Positions 26,812-36,562 are shown, counted from the stretch's first letter. The stretch: DNA of 64,000 nt from AP-15 sp963846635 (GCA_963846635.1 CAWJXM010000019.1:124001-188000), one strand, 5' to 3'. Made by a program: numbers and translations. Notes: generated by a model not told the origin, from the letters alone.

Positions 26812-28040
26812 TGAGCCGCCCCTGTGTGGGCCAGAGCGGCCGCCGACGGCATTGCGAAGCGCTCCGGTGAGAACGGGCGCAGGTTTTCGGCCAACTTTCC
26901 AGTGAGGATATAGCGGCTGATTGACTGAGCGGTCACCGGGGTCAACAGGATACCGTTACGGTGATGGCCGGTAGCCACGACCAAGCCCTCGATCCCGCTT
27001 GGCCCCAGCATTGGCGCGTCATCCCGCGAGCCGGGGCGAAAGCCAACCCAAGTTTCGACCACCGGCAATTCCTCGATTGCCGGCACGGCGCGCCAGGCAC
27101 CCTCGATCAAGGCGAGCAGCCCGCCCGCAGTCACGCTGTCGTCGAAGCCGCGCTCCTCAACCGTCGCACCGATAACGAGCCTGCCATCGAGCCGCGGCAC
27201 CAAATAACCGCGCGGCAGCCAGATGACATGCCGCAACAGCGGCGCCGCCGGGTCCATACGCAGCGCCAGCATCTGTCCCTTGATCGGACGAACGGGCGGT
27301 ACATAGGCAGCCGGGACCCCGCCGATATCGCGAGACCAGGCGCCGGCGGCCAACACGACAATGTCAGCTGGCACGCGGCCCATGGCCGTGACGACGCCGC
27401 GAACCCGGTCGCCGATCGTGTCAATTTCGCTGACCGGGCAATGCTCGTGGATGATCGCGCCGGCCTGCTTGGCCGCGGCGGCAAGTGCAGCAGCGAGTGC
27501 GCGATTTTCGACCTGATGATCGTTCGGGCTCAGCACTGCGCCGGGGATGCCGGGCCGAAGATGCGGCTCGCGCTGCCGCGCCGCGGCACCGGACAGCCAT
27601 TCGATATCGAGACCGAGCCGCTTCTGAAAATCATAGGTGAAGCGCAGCTGCTCGGCGTCGTCACGGTTAAGAGCGACGACGATCGTGCCCTCATCGCGGT
27701 ACCCGACCGACATGCCGGTCGCGGCTTCGAGTTCGCGCGCGAAATCCGGCCACTGGCGCTGGCTCTCAAGCGTCAGCCCGAGCAGGGTCTCCTCGCCAGG
27801 CTCGGTCTCGACCGCGGCAGCCAGCATCCCCGCAGCGGCCCAGCTGGCGCCATGACCGGCTTTGCCGCGATCGTAAACCGTGACCGCACAACCCGCTTGT
27901 GCCAGCCGCCAGGCAATCGACAAACCCATGACCCCGGCGCCGATAACGACGGTTCTGGGCCGGAACAGCGGTGTATTGGATGTATTGATTAACGAAGTAA
28001 TATCGGACTCCCTTCGCCGGGCGCGCCCGACCAGGTTCAT
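26808..28040 (-). CDS. thiO: Glycine oxidase ThiO
   Basis: About 400 residues of the FAD-dependent DAO family. ThiO oxidises glycine to dehydroglycine for thiazole formation in aerobes. Visible: the FAD-binding TVVIGAGVMGLSIAWRLAQAG, GHGASWAAAGMLAA, VVLAAGAWSRDIG, and GFRPGSRDDAPMLG near the C-terminus. The first ATG in frame (28038-28040) lies inside the conserved core of the TPP riboswitch (AATGAACCTGG), so it is very unlikely to be the real start. No in-frame ATG or GTG occurs between the riboswitch and TVVIGAG; CTG near 27966 is a possible non-canonical start. The end given is only the frame's upper limit. Confidence 0.9.
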   Translation of the reverse strand: MNLVGRARRRESDITSLINTSNTPLFRPRTVVIGAGVMGLSIAWRLAQAGCAVTVYDRGKAGHGASWAAAGMLAAAVETEPGEETLLGLTLESQRQWPDFARELEAATGMSVGYRDEGTIVVALNRDDAEQLRFTYDFQKRLGLDIEWLSGAAARQREPHLRPGIPGAVLSPNDHQVENRALAAALAAAAKQAGAIIHEHCPVSEIDTIGDRVRGVVTAMGRVPADIVVLAAGAWSRDIGGVPAAYVPPVRPIKGQMLALRMDPAAPLLRHVIWLPRGYLVPRLDGRLVIGATVEERGFDDSVTAGGLLALIEGAWRAVPAIEELPVVETWVGFRPGSRDDAPMLGPSGIEGLVVATGHHRNGILLTPVTAQSISRYILTGKLAENLRPFSPERFAMPSAAALAHTGAAQ

Positions 28041-28093
28041 TGGGTCTGATCTCAGCCGGCTCGCCGCGCATATGTGCGGACGTCCGGCACCCC
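28009..28093 (-). promoter_or_regulatory. TPP riboswitch (THI box)
   Basis: On the minus strand the order is: GGGGTGCCGG, a variable arm, CCGGCTGAGATCAGACCC, AATGAACCTGGTC, a GGGCGCGCCCG hairpin, and GCGAAGGGAG. These are the conserved THI-box elements (CUGAGA, ACCC, GAACCUGAUC, GCGUAGGGA) in the right order and spacing, with small deviations (CCTGGTC, GCGAAGGG). It directly precedes thiO-thiS-thiG, whose expression would fall when thiamine pyrophosphate binds. A covariance-model search would settle the exact ends. Confidence 0.9.
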
Positions 28094-28238
28094 AGCCTCG
28101 GTTTCAAATGTCATCCCGGCCCGTTGGCGATGCAAGAAAATTTTCGTTTCGGTGACGACGGAGCAGCCTTGCCCTTCATCGCGGCAAGTCGCGCCGGTGG
28201 CCCAGTCGCGGCCCGCGGATACCAGGATTGTAAAAAGC

Positions 28239-28976
28239 TCAGACGAGAGCCCGCCGCCCAACCGCAACCCGGAGCGGCATATAGCGCGCCAGAGCGGTAA
28301 GCCGGGCTCGGTCGAGCAGCACCAGCACCCCGTCCTGAATAATCGCGATCCCTTGTTCGCGCAGCCGCTCGAGTGTCCGCGCAACGTGAACGCGAGACAT
28401 TCCGGTAGCGTCGGCGATGTCCCGGCGTGACAACGGGAAAGGGCAGGTGGAGCCTCCATTAACCATACCGCGCTGGCGCAACCGGTCGAACGTCTCGAGC
28501 ATCAAATGACCGATCCTCTGCTCGGCGTTGCTGCGACCCAACAGCGACAAGCGTACATCCGCGCGCTGTTCCTCCTCGACCCGCGTTTGCAGGATATTCA
28601 AGGCGAAGGCGGGGTGATTGGTAAACAAGTCGGTAACGGAATGACCCGACAAGACACAGAGCGTCGCCGGGGTCAAGGCTTGCACCGAATGTCTGACCGT
28701 CCCCAACAGCGCCGACGCAAGCCCAATCATGTCGCCGGGAAGCACGATATCGAGGATCTGGCGAGCACCTTGTGGCAGGCGGTGGTAGCGTACCGCCCAG
28801 CCCTCAAACAGTGTGTAGGCCGGTCCCCCGACCTCGTCCGCCTGGATGATATCGACCCGTGGTGCCACAACAATATGGTCTGTCTTCAATTCAGAAACGA
28901 ATGCGAGCTCGGCCTCCGAGAACGGCCGGAATAATGGCTTGGCCCTGAGCGGACATTCTCGGCATGGCACGAACAT
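28239..28976 (-). CDS. Crp/Fnr family transcriptional regulator
   Basis: 245 residues: a cyclic-nucleotide-binding-type beta-barrel (residues about 15-130, ILDIVLPGDMIGLASALLG) and a C-terminal winged helix-turn-helix (PLSRRDIADATGMSRVHVARTLERLREQG). The N-terminus has only CRECPL, a CxxC pair, not the full FNR cluster set, so oxygen sensing by an Fe-S cluster is uncertain. It is divergent from the CoA-transferase genes (401-bp gap) and could regulate them, or the downstream thi riboswitch region only by position. Effector unknown. Confidence 0.87.
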   Translation of the reverse strand: MFVPCRECPLRAKPLFRPFSEAELAFVSELKTDHIVVAPRVDIIQADEVGGPAYTLFEGWAVRYHRLPQGARQILDIVLPGDMIGLASALLGTVRHSVQALTPATLCVLSGHSVTDLFTNHPAFALNILQTRVEEEQRADVRLSLLGRSNAEQRIGHLMLETFDRLRQRGMVNGGSTCPFPLSRRDIADATGMSRVHVARTLERLREQGIAIIQDGVLVLLDRARLTALARYMPLRVAVGRRALV

Positions 28977-29377
28977 CGGCGCGGTTTCCCCTAACCGTCG
29001 TTCTTAATCAGCCAACCATTATGAAGCCAGCGAATTCCCGAAGAAAATCAATACTCTTACAATCGTAAACAGGTCTCGGGAGAGTCGGGTAAAGAAGCGT
29101 TCGCCGTCTACTCCGTTGTCACAAATGTTCCTGCGGGCTCGTCTTTTCGTTTACATATCCGAGCTGGCGAACTAATCGGTGGAGCGCTGGCAAGGAGAAT
29201 GCGTCTCTCGTTTTGTCGAGCGGCATTGATACCCGGCGAGCACGGCAAAGGGTGGCGCGACCACCCATATGCAACCGAGCAGATTTGCAATTGCCGGTGC
29301 CGCCGGTTGCTATTTAGGAACGGACATCAACCATCGACTCAGCCTATATAATCGCCGCAGCTGGGCAGGAGCATCGA
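28977..29377. other. Divergent intergenic region, Crp/Fnr gene to CoA-transferase
   Basis: About 400 bp with no supported gene. It must contain the promoters of both divergent units. I looked for a TTGAT-N4-ATCAA FNR-type box and did not see a convincing one. Confidence 0.5.
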
Positions 29378-30082
29378 ATGAACAAGGTCTTCCCGGACGC
29401 CAATACCGCCTTGGCTGGTCTCTTGCGCGACGGCATGATGATCATGGCCGGCGGCTTTGGCTTGTGCGGGATACCGGAACACCTGATCGCGGCAATCCGC
29501 CAATCGGGTGTAGGGAACCTGACGGTCATATCCAATAATGCCGGTATCGACGGCGTCGGTCTCGGCGTACTGCTCGAAAGTGGGCAAATACGCAAGATGA
29601 TCTCGTCTTACGTTGGCGAAAACAAAATGTTCGCCGATCTATACTTGAAAGGTGAACTCGAGCTCGAGTTCAATCCACAAGGAACTTTGGCCGAGAGAAT
29701 CCGCGCGGGTGGTGCTGGAATCCCGGCGTTTTTCACGAAGACGGGGGTTGGGACGCTAATCGCCGAAGGCAAGGAAACCCGCTCATTCGACGGTGAGACC
29801 TACGTCATGGAGCGCGGTCTCGTCGCCGATCTCGCCATAGTCCACGCCTGGAAAGGCGACCGTGAGGGCAATCTCGTCTATCGCAAGACCGCTCGAAACT
29901 TCAATCCGATCATGGCGACGGCAGGACGGGTGACGGTTGCCGAGGTCGAGCACCTCGTCGAACCGGGCGAGATTGACCCTGACCACATCCATACGCCCGG
30001 CATCTTCGTGCAGCGGATCGTGCACCCCACATCGTTTGAAAAGCGCATCGAGCAGCGCACCGTGCGCAAGCGCGGGGCCTAG
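29378..30082 (+). CDS. 3-oxoacid CoA-transferase subunit A
   Basis: 234 residues of the family I CoA-transferase alpha subunit (SCOT/AtoD/PcaI-like). Diagnostic pieces: IMAGGFGLCGIPEHLIAAI, VISNNAGIDGVGLGVLL, MISSYVGENKMF, ELEFNPQGTLAERIRAGGAGIPAFFT. It activates a 3-oxoacid such as acetoacetate or 3-oxoadipate with succinyl-CoA. Subunit B follows after 16 bp. Which acid is used cannot be read from these motifs. Confidence 0.92.
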   Translation: MNKVFPDANTALAGLLRDGMMIMAGGFGLCGIPEHLIAAIRQSGVGNLTVISNNAGIDGVGLGVLLESGQIRKMISSYVGENKMFADLYLKGELELEFNPQGTLAERIRAGGAGIPAFFTKTGVGTLIAEGKETRSFDGETYVMERGLVADLAIVHAWKGDREGNLVYRKTARNFNPIMATAGRVTVAEVEHLVEPGEIDPDHIHTPGIFVQRIVHPTSFEKRIEQRTVRKRGA

Positions 30083-30098
30083 TCGGAGGAGCCGCCAC

Positions 30099-30740
30099 AT
30101 GCCCTGGTCACGCGACGAAATGGCCCGCCGCGCCGCCGCCGAGCTGAGGGACGGATTCTACGTCAATCTCGGCATCGGCATACCGACCCTCGTTTCCAAC
30201 TTTATCCCGCCCGGGATCACGGTTCAGCTGCAAAGCGAGAACGGCATGCTCGGCATGGGACCGTTCCCATACGAGGGCGAAGAGGACCCCGATCTGATCA
30301 ACGCCGGCAAGCAGACGATCACAGAATTGCCAACCACGAGCTATTTCGATAGCGCGCAATCATTTGGGATGATCCGCGGCGGCCATATCGACCTCTCGAT
30401 CCTCGGGGCGATGCAGGTGTCCGAGACCGGGGATCTCGCCAATTGGATGATCCCCGGTCGCATGGTTAAAGGGATGGGCGGAGCGATGGACCTCGTGGCC
30501 GGGGTCAAGCGGGTCATCGTGCTGATGGAGCACACCGCTCGCAACGAGCCCAAGCTGTTGCATCGTTGCACGCTGCCACTGACCGGCCAGGGCGTGGTCG
30601 ACATGGTCATCACCGATCTCGGTGTCTTCACGATCGACCGCAGCGGGATGACGTTGATTGAGCTAGCACCCGGCGTTGGCCTCGAGGAAGTGCGGGCAAA
30701 GACGGAAGCGAATTACCGTTTGGGCGCCGGTCTGGGGTGA
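30099..30740 (+). CDS. 3-oxoacid CoA-transferase subunit B
   Basis: 213 residues from an ATG preceded by CGGAGGA. It carries the catalytic Glu in the LQSENGMLGMGPFP motif (the SENG box) plus GDLANWMIPGRMVKGMGGAMDL and PLTGQGVVDMVITDLGVF. It forms the active heteromer with subunit A. Family length is about 210-220, so it is complete. It could serve ketone-body use or the end of an aromatic pathway such as beta-ketoadipate. Confidence 0.92.
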   Translation: MPWSRDEMARRAAAELRDGFYVNLGIGIPTLVSNFIPPGITVQLQSENGMLGMGPFPYEGEEDPDLINAGKQTITELPTTSYFDSAQSFGMIRGGHIDLSILGAMQVSETGDLANWMIPGRMVKGMGGAMDLVAGVKRVIVLMEHTARNEPKLLHRCTLPLTGQGVVDMVITDLGVFTIDRSGMTLIELAPGVGLEEVRAKTEANYRLGAGLG

Positions 30741-31672
30741 TCCCCCGCCAGCGGCCGTACTTCACTCCGGGCGGTTGAATACCTGTGCGCGGGCCGATAA
30801 GCAGTGCTTATGGGGCTTCTGCACAGCCGATAGCGAGGACCGAAGACAGGCTCGGTCGCCGCTTCCAAATTGCTCGACGTGACAGAGGAAAGTGGCTAAA
30901 AATTGTGCGGATGCAGCGGCGATACGCTCAGCGGGCTAACCGACACGTGTGGGGACAAACGACTTGCGTTGTCTTGATATCAGCGCCAACCGATCTCTGG
31001 GCGCGACCTAAAGGCCGGTACTGGGCTGCGGCGGCCCGGCCGAGGTCAAAGTCGCGCACCCTCCCTCACACCGATCCGCAAGGGCCGATCGAAATCTAAG
31101 CAGCGAGGTAGTGACAAATCGGCCGCCGCCCGGCCTGTTGCAGGCTGGCGTCAGTCCACAACCCTACCCGCGGATGCGGCAGAACGCCGCGGTTGTGTCA
31201 AATGGTCCTCGAGGCAACTCCTGCGGCCGCACGAAGTTGGGGCTGACATTCCGCCAGCTTAACCTACATTTTTATTGGGATTTCCGGATTGCCAATATAT
31301 CCTGATAAGGATCGGGAAGGCGACCACAACATGTTGTGCAAATCCCACGCAGAATCGCACAAGAAGGGTGCCTTCATGGGGCGAATCGCCGATCATCGCA
31401 AAGGAGACCCGGGGTCCGCAGTGTTGCCACAAACCCTTGGCATACTGATTGCTCCTGCGGCGTGAGTGGGGATGGGGCGCGATAGTGACGGCAGTCTGCC
31501 AAGAGGGCTTGGCGGCTCGCCGATGGGGGCCGCGAAGGTTACGAGCGATCGCGAATGCCGAACCGCGGTTGCGGGCAGCAAGATTTCGGCAATGTTTTTC
31601 GTCGCGCAGCGTTACTCAGTTGCGAAGCTGTAGAGCGGCTGGGTTGAGCGTTGGCCTCGGTCGAGGTGAGAG
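30741..31672. other. 930-bp intergenic stretch with no recognised gene
   Basis: Short frames exist but none has a family resemblance or a convincing start. The last 300 bp must hold the promoter of the prkA operon. An AT-rich patch (31260-31310, TACATTTTTATTGGGATTTC then GCCAATATATCCTGATAAGG) is the most promoter-like part. Confidence 0.5.
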
Positions 31673-33621
31673 ATGAGATTCGACGACGGGATTTTCGATC
31701 TGTATTCACGGCTGTACGACAACCGGCGAGAAATTGAGCTGTCGCTCGAGGACTACCTCGGGAAATGCTCGGATGATCCATCCTTCTACGCCGGCGCGGC
31801 CGAGCGCATGCTGAAGGCGATCGGCGAGCCGACGATGATCGATACGAGCCAGGACGGGCGCCTCGGCCGCATCTTTATGAATCGCACGATCAAGGTCTAT
31901 CCCGAGTTCTCGGACTTCTTCGGGATGGAAGAGACGATCGAGCGGATCGTCGGCTTCTTCCGGCATGCGGCACAGGGCCTCGAGGAACGCAAGCAGATCC
32001 TCTATCTGCTGGGTCCTGTCGGTGGCGGCAAATCGTCATTGGCGGAGCGTTTGAAGCAGCTGATGGAAAAGGAGCCGGTCTACGTGCTGAAGGCCGGCAA
32101 AGACATCAGCCCGGTCTTCGAAAGTCCGCTAGGCCTGTTCGACCCGGTGACCTTCGGGCCCGAATTGGAGCGGCGTTATGGGATTCCGCAGCGGCGGCTG
32201 ACCGGCACGCTGTCGCCATGGGCGGTTAAGCGATTGGAAGAATTTGGCGGCGACATCACCAAATTCACCGTAGTCCGCATGCAGCCTTCGCGGCTGAAGC
32301 AGATTTGCATCTCGAAGACCGAGCCTGGCGACGAGAACAACCAGGACGTCTCGAGCCTCGTCGGCAAGGTCGATATCCGCAAGCTCGAATTCTTCAGCCA
32401 GAACGATCCCGACGCGTACTCCTATTCGGGCGGGCTAAACCGCACGACCCAGGGGCTGCTCGAATTCGTCGAGATGTTCAAGGCTCCGATCAAGATGCTG
32501 CATCCGCTGCTGACCTCGACCCAGGAAGGGAACTATGTCGGGTCGGAGAACATCGGCGGCATCCCCTATCAGGGCATCGTGCTGGCGCACTCGAACGAGG
32601 CCGAATGGCAGACCTTCAAGAACAACAAGAACAACGAAGCCTTCATCGACCGGATATCCGTCATCAAGGTTCCATACTGCCTGCGCGCCACCGAAGAGCG
32701 CAAGATCTATGAAAAGCTTCTGCAGAACAGCGAGCTGGCAAACGCGGCCTGCGCCCCATCGACACTGGACATTCTGGCGCGGTTCAGCGTGCTGTCGCGG
32801 TTGAAGCCGCACGAGAACTCGAATCTGTACTCAAAGATGCGGGTCTATGATGGCGAAAGCTTAAAGGACACCGATCCACGCGCGAAATCCGGCCAGGAGT
32901 ACCGCGACGCCGCGGGCGTTGACGAGGGCATGGATGGGATCTCGACGCGGTTCGCCTTCAAGGTGCTGTCGAGCACCTTCAATTTCGACACTCAGGAGGT
33001 GGCGGCCGACCCGGTCCATATGATGTATGTGCTCGAACAGGCGATCTGGCGCGAGCAGTTTCCGGACGATGTCGAGAAGAAGTACTCTGAATTTCATCAA
33101 GGCCGAGCTGGCGCCGCGTTATGCCGAGTTTATCGGCCACGAGATCCAGAAGGCCTATCTCGAATCTTACTCCGATTACGGACAGAACCTGTTCGACCGC
33201 TACGTTGCCTATGCCGACGCGTGGATCGAGGATCAGGACTACAAGGATCCCGATACCGGTCAGCTGATGAACCGCGAGCTGTTGAACCAGGAGCTGTCGA
33301 AGATCGAGAAGCCCGCCGGGATCGCCAATCCCAAGGACTTCCGCAACGAGGTCGTCAAATTTGCGTTGCGGGCGCGCGCTAATAATTCGGGACGCAATCC
33401 GGCCTGGACGTCGTACGAGAAGTTGCGCGAGGTCATCGAACGGCGCATGTTCTCGCAGGTCGAGGATTTGTTGCCGGTTATCAGCTTCGGTTCGAAAGAA
33501 GGACAGCGAGACCGAGAAGAAGCACGCCGACTTCCTTGAGCGGATGGTCGCGCGCGGCTACACCGAGCGCCAGGTCCGGCGGCTCGTTGAATGGTACATG
33601 CGTGTGAACAAGGCCGGTTAG
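31673..33621 (+). pseudogene. prkA: PrkA serine protein kinase (YeaG), two +1 frameshifts
   Basis: PrkA is an AAA+-type stress kinase. Motifs: Walker A in LLGPVGGGKSSLAERLK, and the conserved YSGGLNRTTQGLLEFVEMFKAPI and LTSTQEGNYVGSENIGGIPY. Total span is 650 codons, exactly the family length. The frame slips near 33087 (KKY-LNFIKAELAPRYAEF is expected; one extra base in TACTCTGAAT) and again near 33497 (one extra A in TCGAAAGAAGG, expected SKKDSETEKKHADFLE). The rest is highly conserved, including the tail to RLVEWYMRVNKAG. Either assembly errors or recent inactivation. It leads the prkA-yeaH-spoVR operon. Confidence 0.88.
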
Positions 33622-33652
33622 GTTTCAGAATCGCGCCCGCTGTGGAGGCAAG

Positions 33653-34945
33653 ATGATGAACATTGTCGACCGCCGGCCAAATCCGAAAGGTAAAAGCCTC
33701 AGCAATCGGCAGCGCTTCTTGGCGCGGGCCCGCGCCGAGGTCAAATCGGCAGTGCAGAACGCGTTACGCAAGCGCAAGGTCGCCGACGTCGAGCATGGCG
33801 AAAAAGTGGCGATCCCGACGCGCGGCATCGTCGAACCTGTATTTCATCATAGCCGGCGCACCGGCCGGGCCGAGCATGTTGTGCCGGGCAACAAGGAATA
33901 CCTCCGCGGCGATGAAATCCCGCGTCCGACCGGCGGCGAGGGACGCGGCGGTTCGGAAGGCAGCCCTGACGGTTCGGGCGAGGACGCGTTCGAATTCACG
34001 CTGTCCAAAGACGAGTTCCTCGACATGTTTTTCGAGGATCTGGAATTACCCGACCTCGTCAAAAAGAGCTTGCGGGAGACCTTCGCCTTCGATTTGCAGC
34101 GGGCGGGGTACACCGTCACCGGCTCGCCATCGAACCTCAGCGTGCGGCGGACGATGCGCAACAGCATGGCTCGGCGCATTTCGCTGCGGCGGCCAAAACA
34201 ATGGGAACTCGAGGCTCTGCGCGAGGAGATCGAGGAGGCGCGCCAACGCGGCGACGAAGAAGAGGCCGAAAAGCTGCAGCTCGAGCTCGAGCGCGCCGAG
34301 TTTCGCAGCAAGATCATTCCCTATATCGACCCGCTCGATGTCCGCTACAATCGCTTCGAGCGCGTGCCGCGCCCCAATACCGAAGCGGTCATGTTCTGTT
34401 TGATGGACGTGTCCGGATCGATGACCGAAGCAATGAAGGACCTCGCAAAGCGGTTCTTTATGCTGCTGCATGTCTTCCTGATCCGCCGCTATCGTCATGT
34501 CGACGTTGTCTTCATTCGTCACACGAGTACCGCGGAGGAGGTCGACGAAGAGACCTTCTTCTACAGTCGCGAAACCGGCGGCACGGTGGTCTCGACAGCT
34601 CTCGAAAAAATGCTCGAAGTGGCGCGGGCACGCTATCCGACGGATCGCTGGAACATATACGCAGCGCAGGCCTCTGACGGCGACAATTATGGTGCGGACA
34701 GCGGTCGCTGCGTGTCACTCTTGGGTGGCGAGGTGTTGCCGATTTGCCAGTATTTCGCCTATGTCGAGGTTGGTGACGGGATGGGCGGAAGCCTGACCGG
34801 TCTCGCCCGAGATAGCGATCTGTGGCGCGCCTATAGCGAGGTCGCTCCGGCACATCCCCATTTTGCGATGCGCCGGGTCGGTGATCCCTCCCAAATATTC
34901 TCGGTGTTTCACGAACTGTTTGCGAAAGGGGGAGTTCGTGCCTGA
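33653..34945 (+). CDS. yeaH: DUF444 protein YeaH
   Basis: 430 residues. N-terminal NIVDRRPNPKGKSLSNRQRF, a charged middle (residues 170-215), and a C-terminal von Willebrand A-like domain with a MIDAS-type box MDVSGSMTEAMKD (residue about 258). In enterobacteria it is coexpressed with PrkA (YeaG) under nitrogen starvation and stationary phase. GTGGAGGCAAG precedes the start. It follows prkA by 31 bp and overlaps spoVR by 8 bp. Confidence 0.93.
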   Translation: MMNIVDRRPNPKGKSLSNRQRFLARARAEVKSAVQNALRKRKVADVEHGEKVAIPTRGIVEPVFHHSRRTGRAEHVVPGNKEYLRGDEIPRPTGGEGRGGSEGSPDGSGEDAFEFTLSKDEFLDMFFEDLELPDLVKKSLRETFAFDLQRAGYTVTGSPSNLSVRRTMRNSMARRISLRRPKQWELEALREEIEEARQRGDEEEAEKLQLELERAEFRSKIIPYIDPLDVRYNRFERVPRPNTEAVMFCLMDVSGSMTEAMKDLAKRFFMLLHVFLIRRYRHVDVVFIRHTSTAEEVDEETFFYSRETGGTVVSTALEKMLEVARARYPTDRWNIYAAQASDGDNYGADSGRCVSLLGGEVLPICQYFAYVEVGDGMGGSLTGLARDSDLWRAYSEVAPAHPHFAMRRVGDPSQIFSVFHELFAKGGVRA

Positions 34946-36509
34946 CAAACTCTCTGCGCCGATCGCGCGGCTGGAAGCCTCGGCACCGCTGTTTAGCGGC
35001 CCAAATTGGGACTACGCCTCGTTGCGTCAGACCTATGACGCTATCGAGAGGATCGCACTCGACGAACTCGGGCTCGATGTCTACCCGGTACAGGTCGAGG
35101 TGATCACCTCGGAGCAGATGCTCGATGCCTATGCTTCGGTCGGCTTGCCGCTGATGTATCGGCATTGGAGCTTTGGCAAGCGCTTCGCCTTCCACGAGAC
35201 CTTATACCGCAAGGGGTTACAAGGTCTCGCCTATGAAATTGTGATCAATTCGAACCCCTGCATCTGCTACATCATGGAGGAAAACTCCATGACTATGCAG
35301 ACCTTGGTGATGGCGCATGCCGCGTTTGGCCACAACCATTTTTTCAAGAACAACTACCTGTTCAGGCAATGGACCGACGCCCACGGAATGCTCGATTACC
35401 TGAGCTTTGCGCGTGACTACGTGACAAAATGCGAAGAGCGGCATGGGGTCGATGCAGTAGAGCGCGTTCTGGACGCGGCGCATGCCCTCAAGGATCACGG
35501 TGTCAATCGATATGCCCATCGCGGCAAACCCAATCTCGCCGAGGAACAGCGGCGGGCCGAGGAGTGGCAGGCGCATGCGGAGGCGACGTACAATGATCTG
35601 TGGCGAACCGTCCCCGGTGCCGGCAAGGGCAAGGAAGATGTCGATGCGGCGGAAGCTCGGCTTCAGGAAATCAAGCGCGAACTCGGTCTTCCCGAGGAAA
35701 ACCTACTTTACCTGATCGAAAAGCGGGCACCGCGACTTGAGGATTGGCAGCGTGAGCTGATCCGGATCGTGCGGCTCGTCGCTCAGTATTTCTATCCACA
35801 AAAACAGACCCAGATGATGAACGAAGGTTGTGCGACCTTCGTCCATTACGAAATCATGCGGCGACTGCACGACAAAGGGCTGATCACCGAAGGGTCGATG
35901 CTCGAATTCCTGCACTCGCATTCGAGCGTAATCTTCCAGCCGGATTTCGACGACCCGCGATTCAGCGGGATAAATCCGTATGCGCTCGGGTTTGCGATGA
36001 TGTCGGATATTAAGCGCATCTGCCAGGACCCGACCGACGAAGACAAAACGTGGTTCCCCGACATAGCCGGTAGCGGCAACGCCTATGGCGTCCTCCGTCA
36101 TGCCTGGGCCAATTACCGCGACGAGAGCTTCGTCCTGCAATATCTGAGCCCGGCCATCATCCGAAAGTTCCGGATGTTCGCGGTGTCGGACGATAGCAGC
36201 AAGCCGGCGCTCAAGGTCGAGGCGATCCATGACGACATTGGCTATCGCAGGATTCGTAGCGCGTTATCGCGTCAATACGATCTCTCGCGCCGAGAACCCG
36301 ATATACAAGTCGTCGATGTCGATCTGCGCGGCGACCGTTGCCTCGTCCTTGCACATTACGTGCACGATGGCGTGCTGTTGGCGGAAAAGAGCTGCCGCGC
36401 GGTGCTGCGGCATGCCTCGGTGCTCTGGGGCTACGCGGTCAAGCTACTCGAAATCGATGCCGCGACGGACAAAACCCTGAAGACCTACGAGGTGGCGCAG
36501 CCTGGATGA
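34938..36509 (+). CDS. SpoVR family protein
   Basis: 523 residues from a GTG at 34938, chosen because AAAGGGGGAG precedes it and because residues before it are translated from the yeaH frame-shifted 3' end. Diagnostic: GLQGLAYEIVINSNPCICYIMEENSM, AHAAFGHNHFFKNNYLF, KQTQMMNEGCATFVHYEIM and ANYRDESFVLQYLSP. SpoVR is widely linked to PrkA and DUF444; role in stress or cell-envelope synthesis is not settled. Translation is coupled to yeaH by overlap. Confidence 0.93.
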   Translation: MPDKLSAPIARLEASAPLFSGPNWDYASLRQTYDAIERIALDELGLDVYPVQVEVITSEQMLDAYASVGLPLMYRHWSFGKRFAFHETLYRKGLQGLAYEIVINSNPCICYIMEENSMTMQTLVMAHAAFGHNHFFKNNYLFRQWTDAHGMLDYLSFARDYVTKCEERHGVDAVERVLDAAHALKDHGVNRYAHRGKPNLAEEQRRAEEWQAHAEATYNDLWRTVPGAGKGKEDVDAAEARLQEIKRELGLPEENLLYLIEKRAPRLEDWQRELIRIVRLVAQYFYPQKQTQMMNEGCATFVHYEIMRRLHDKGLITEGSMLEFLHSHSSVIFQPDFDDPRFSGINPYALGFAMMSDIKRICQDPTDEDKTWFPDIAGSGNAYGVLRHAWANYRDESFVLQYLSPAIIRKFRMFAVSDDSSKPALKVEAIHDDIGYRRIRSALSRQYDLSRREPDIQVVDVDLRGDRCLVLAHYVHDGVLLAEKSCRAVLRHASVLWGYAVKLLEIDAATDKTLKTYEVAQPG

Positions 36510-36562
36510 CCCCGGGCTGCACGCCCAAGTGAACGTCCGCCCGCCGCCAATAGTCGTTGGCG

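Noticed and set aside
26961..27992. A plus-strand frame opposite thiO.
   Set aside because: thiO has a clear FAD-binding motif and the operon context; the reverse frame is a compositional shadow.
28040..28040. ATG at 28038-28040 as the thiO start.
   Set aside because: It falls in the conserved core of the TPP riboswitch, and the first 30 residues it would add are unlike any ThiO.
28977..29377. FNR/Crp operator between the regulator and CoA-transferase.
   Set aside because: No palindrome resembling TTGAT-N4-ATCAA or TGTGA-N6-TCACA was convincing by eye.
30741..31672. Small genes in the 930-bp gap.
   Set aside because: Frames there are short, lack ribosome-binding sites and show no family resemblance.
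31673..33621. Programmed ribosomal frameshifting in prkA.
   Set aside because: The second slip is in an A-rich stretch, but the first is in TACTCTGAAT, not a slippery site, and two programmed shifts in one PrkA would be unprecedented to my knowledge. Error or mutation is more likely.
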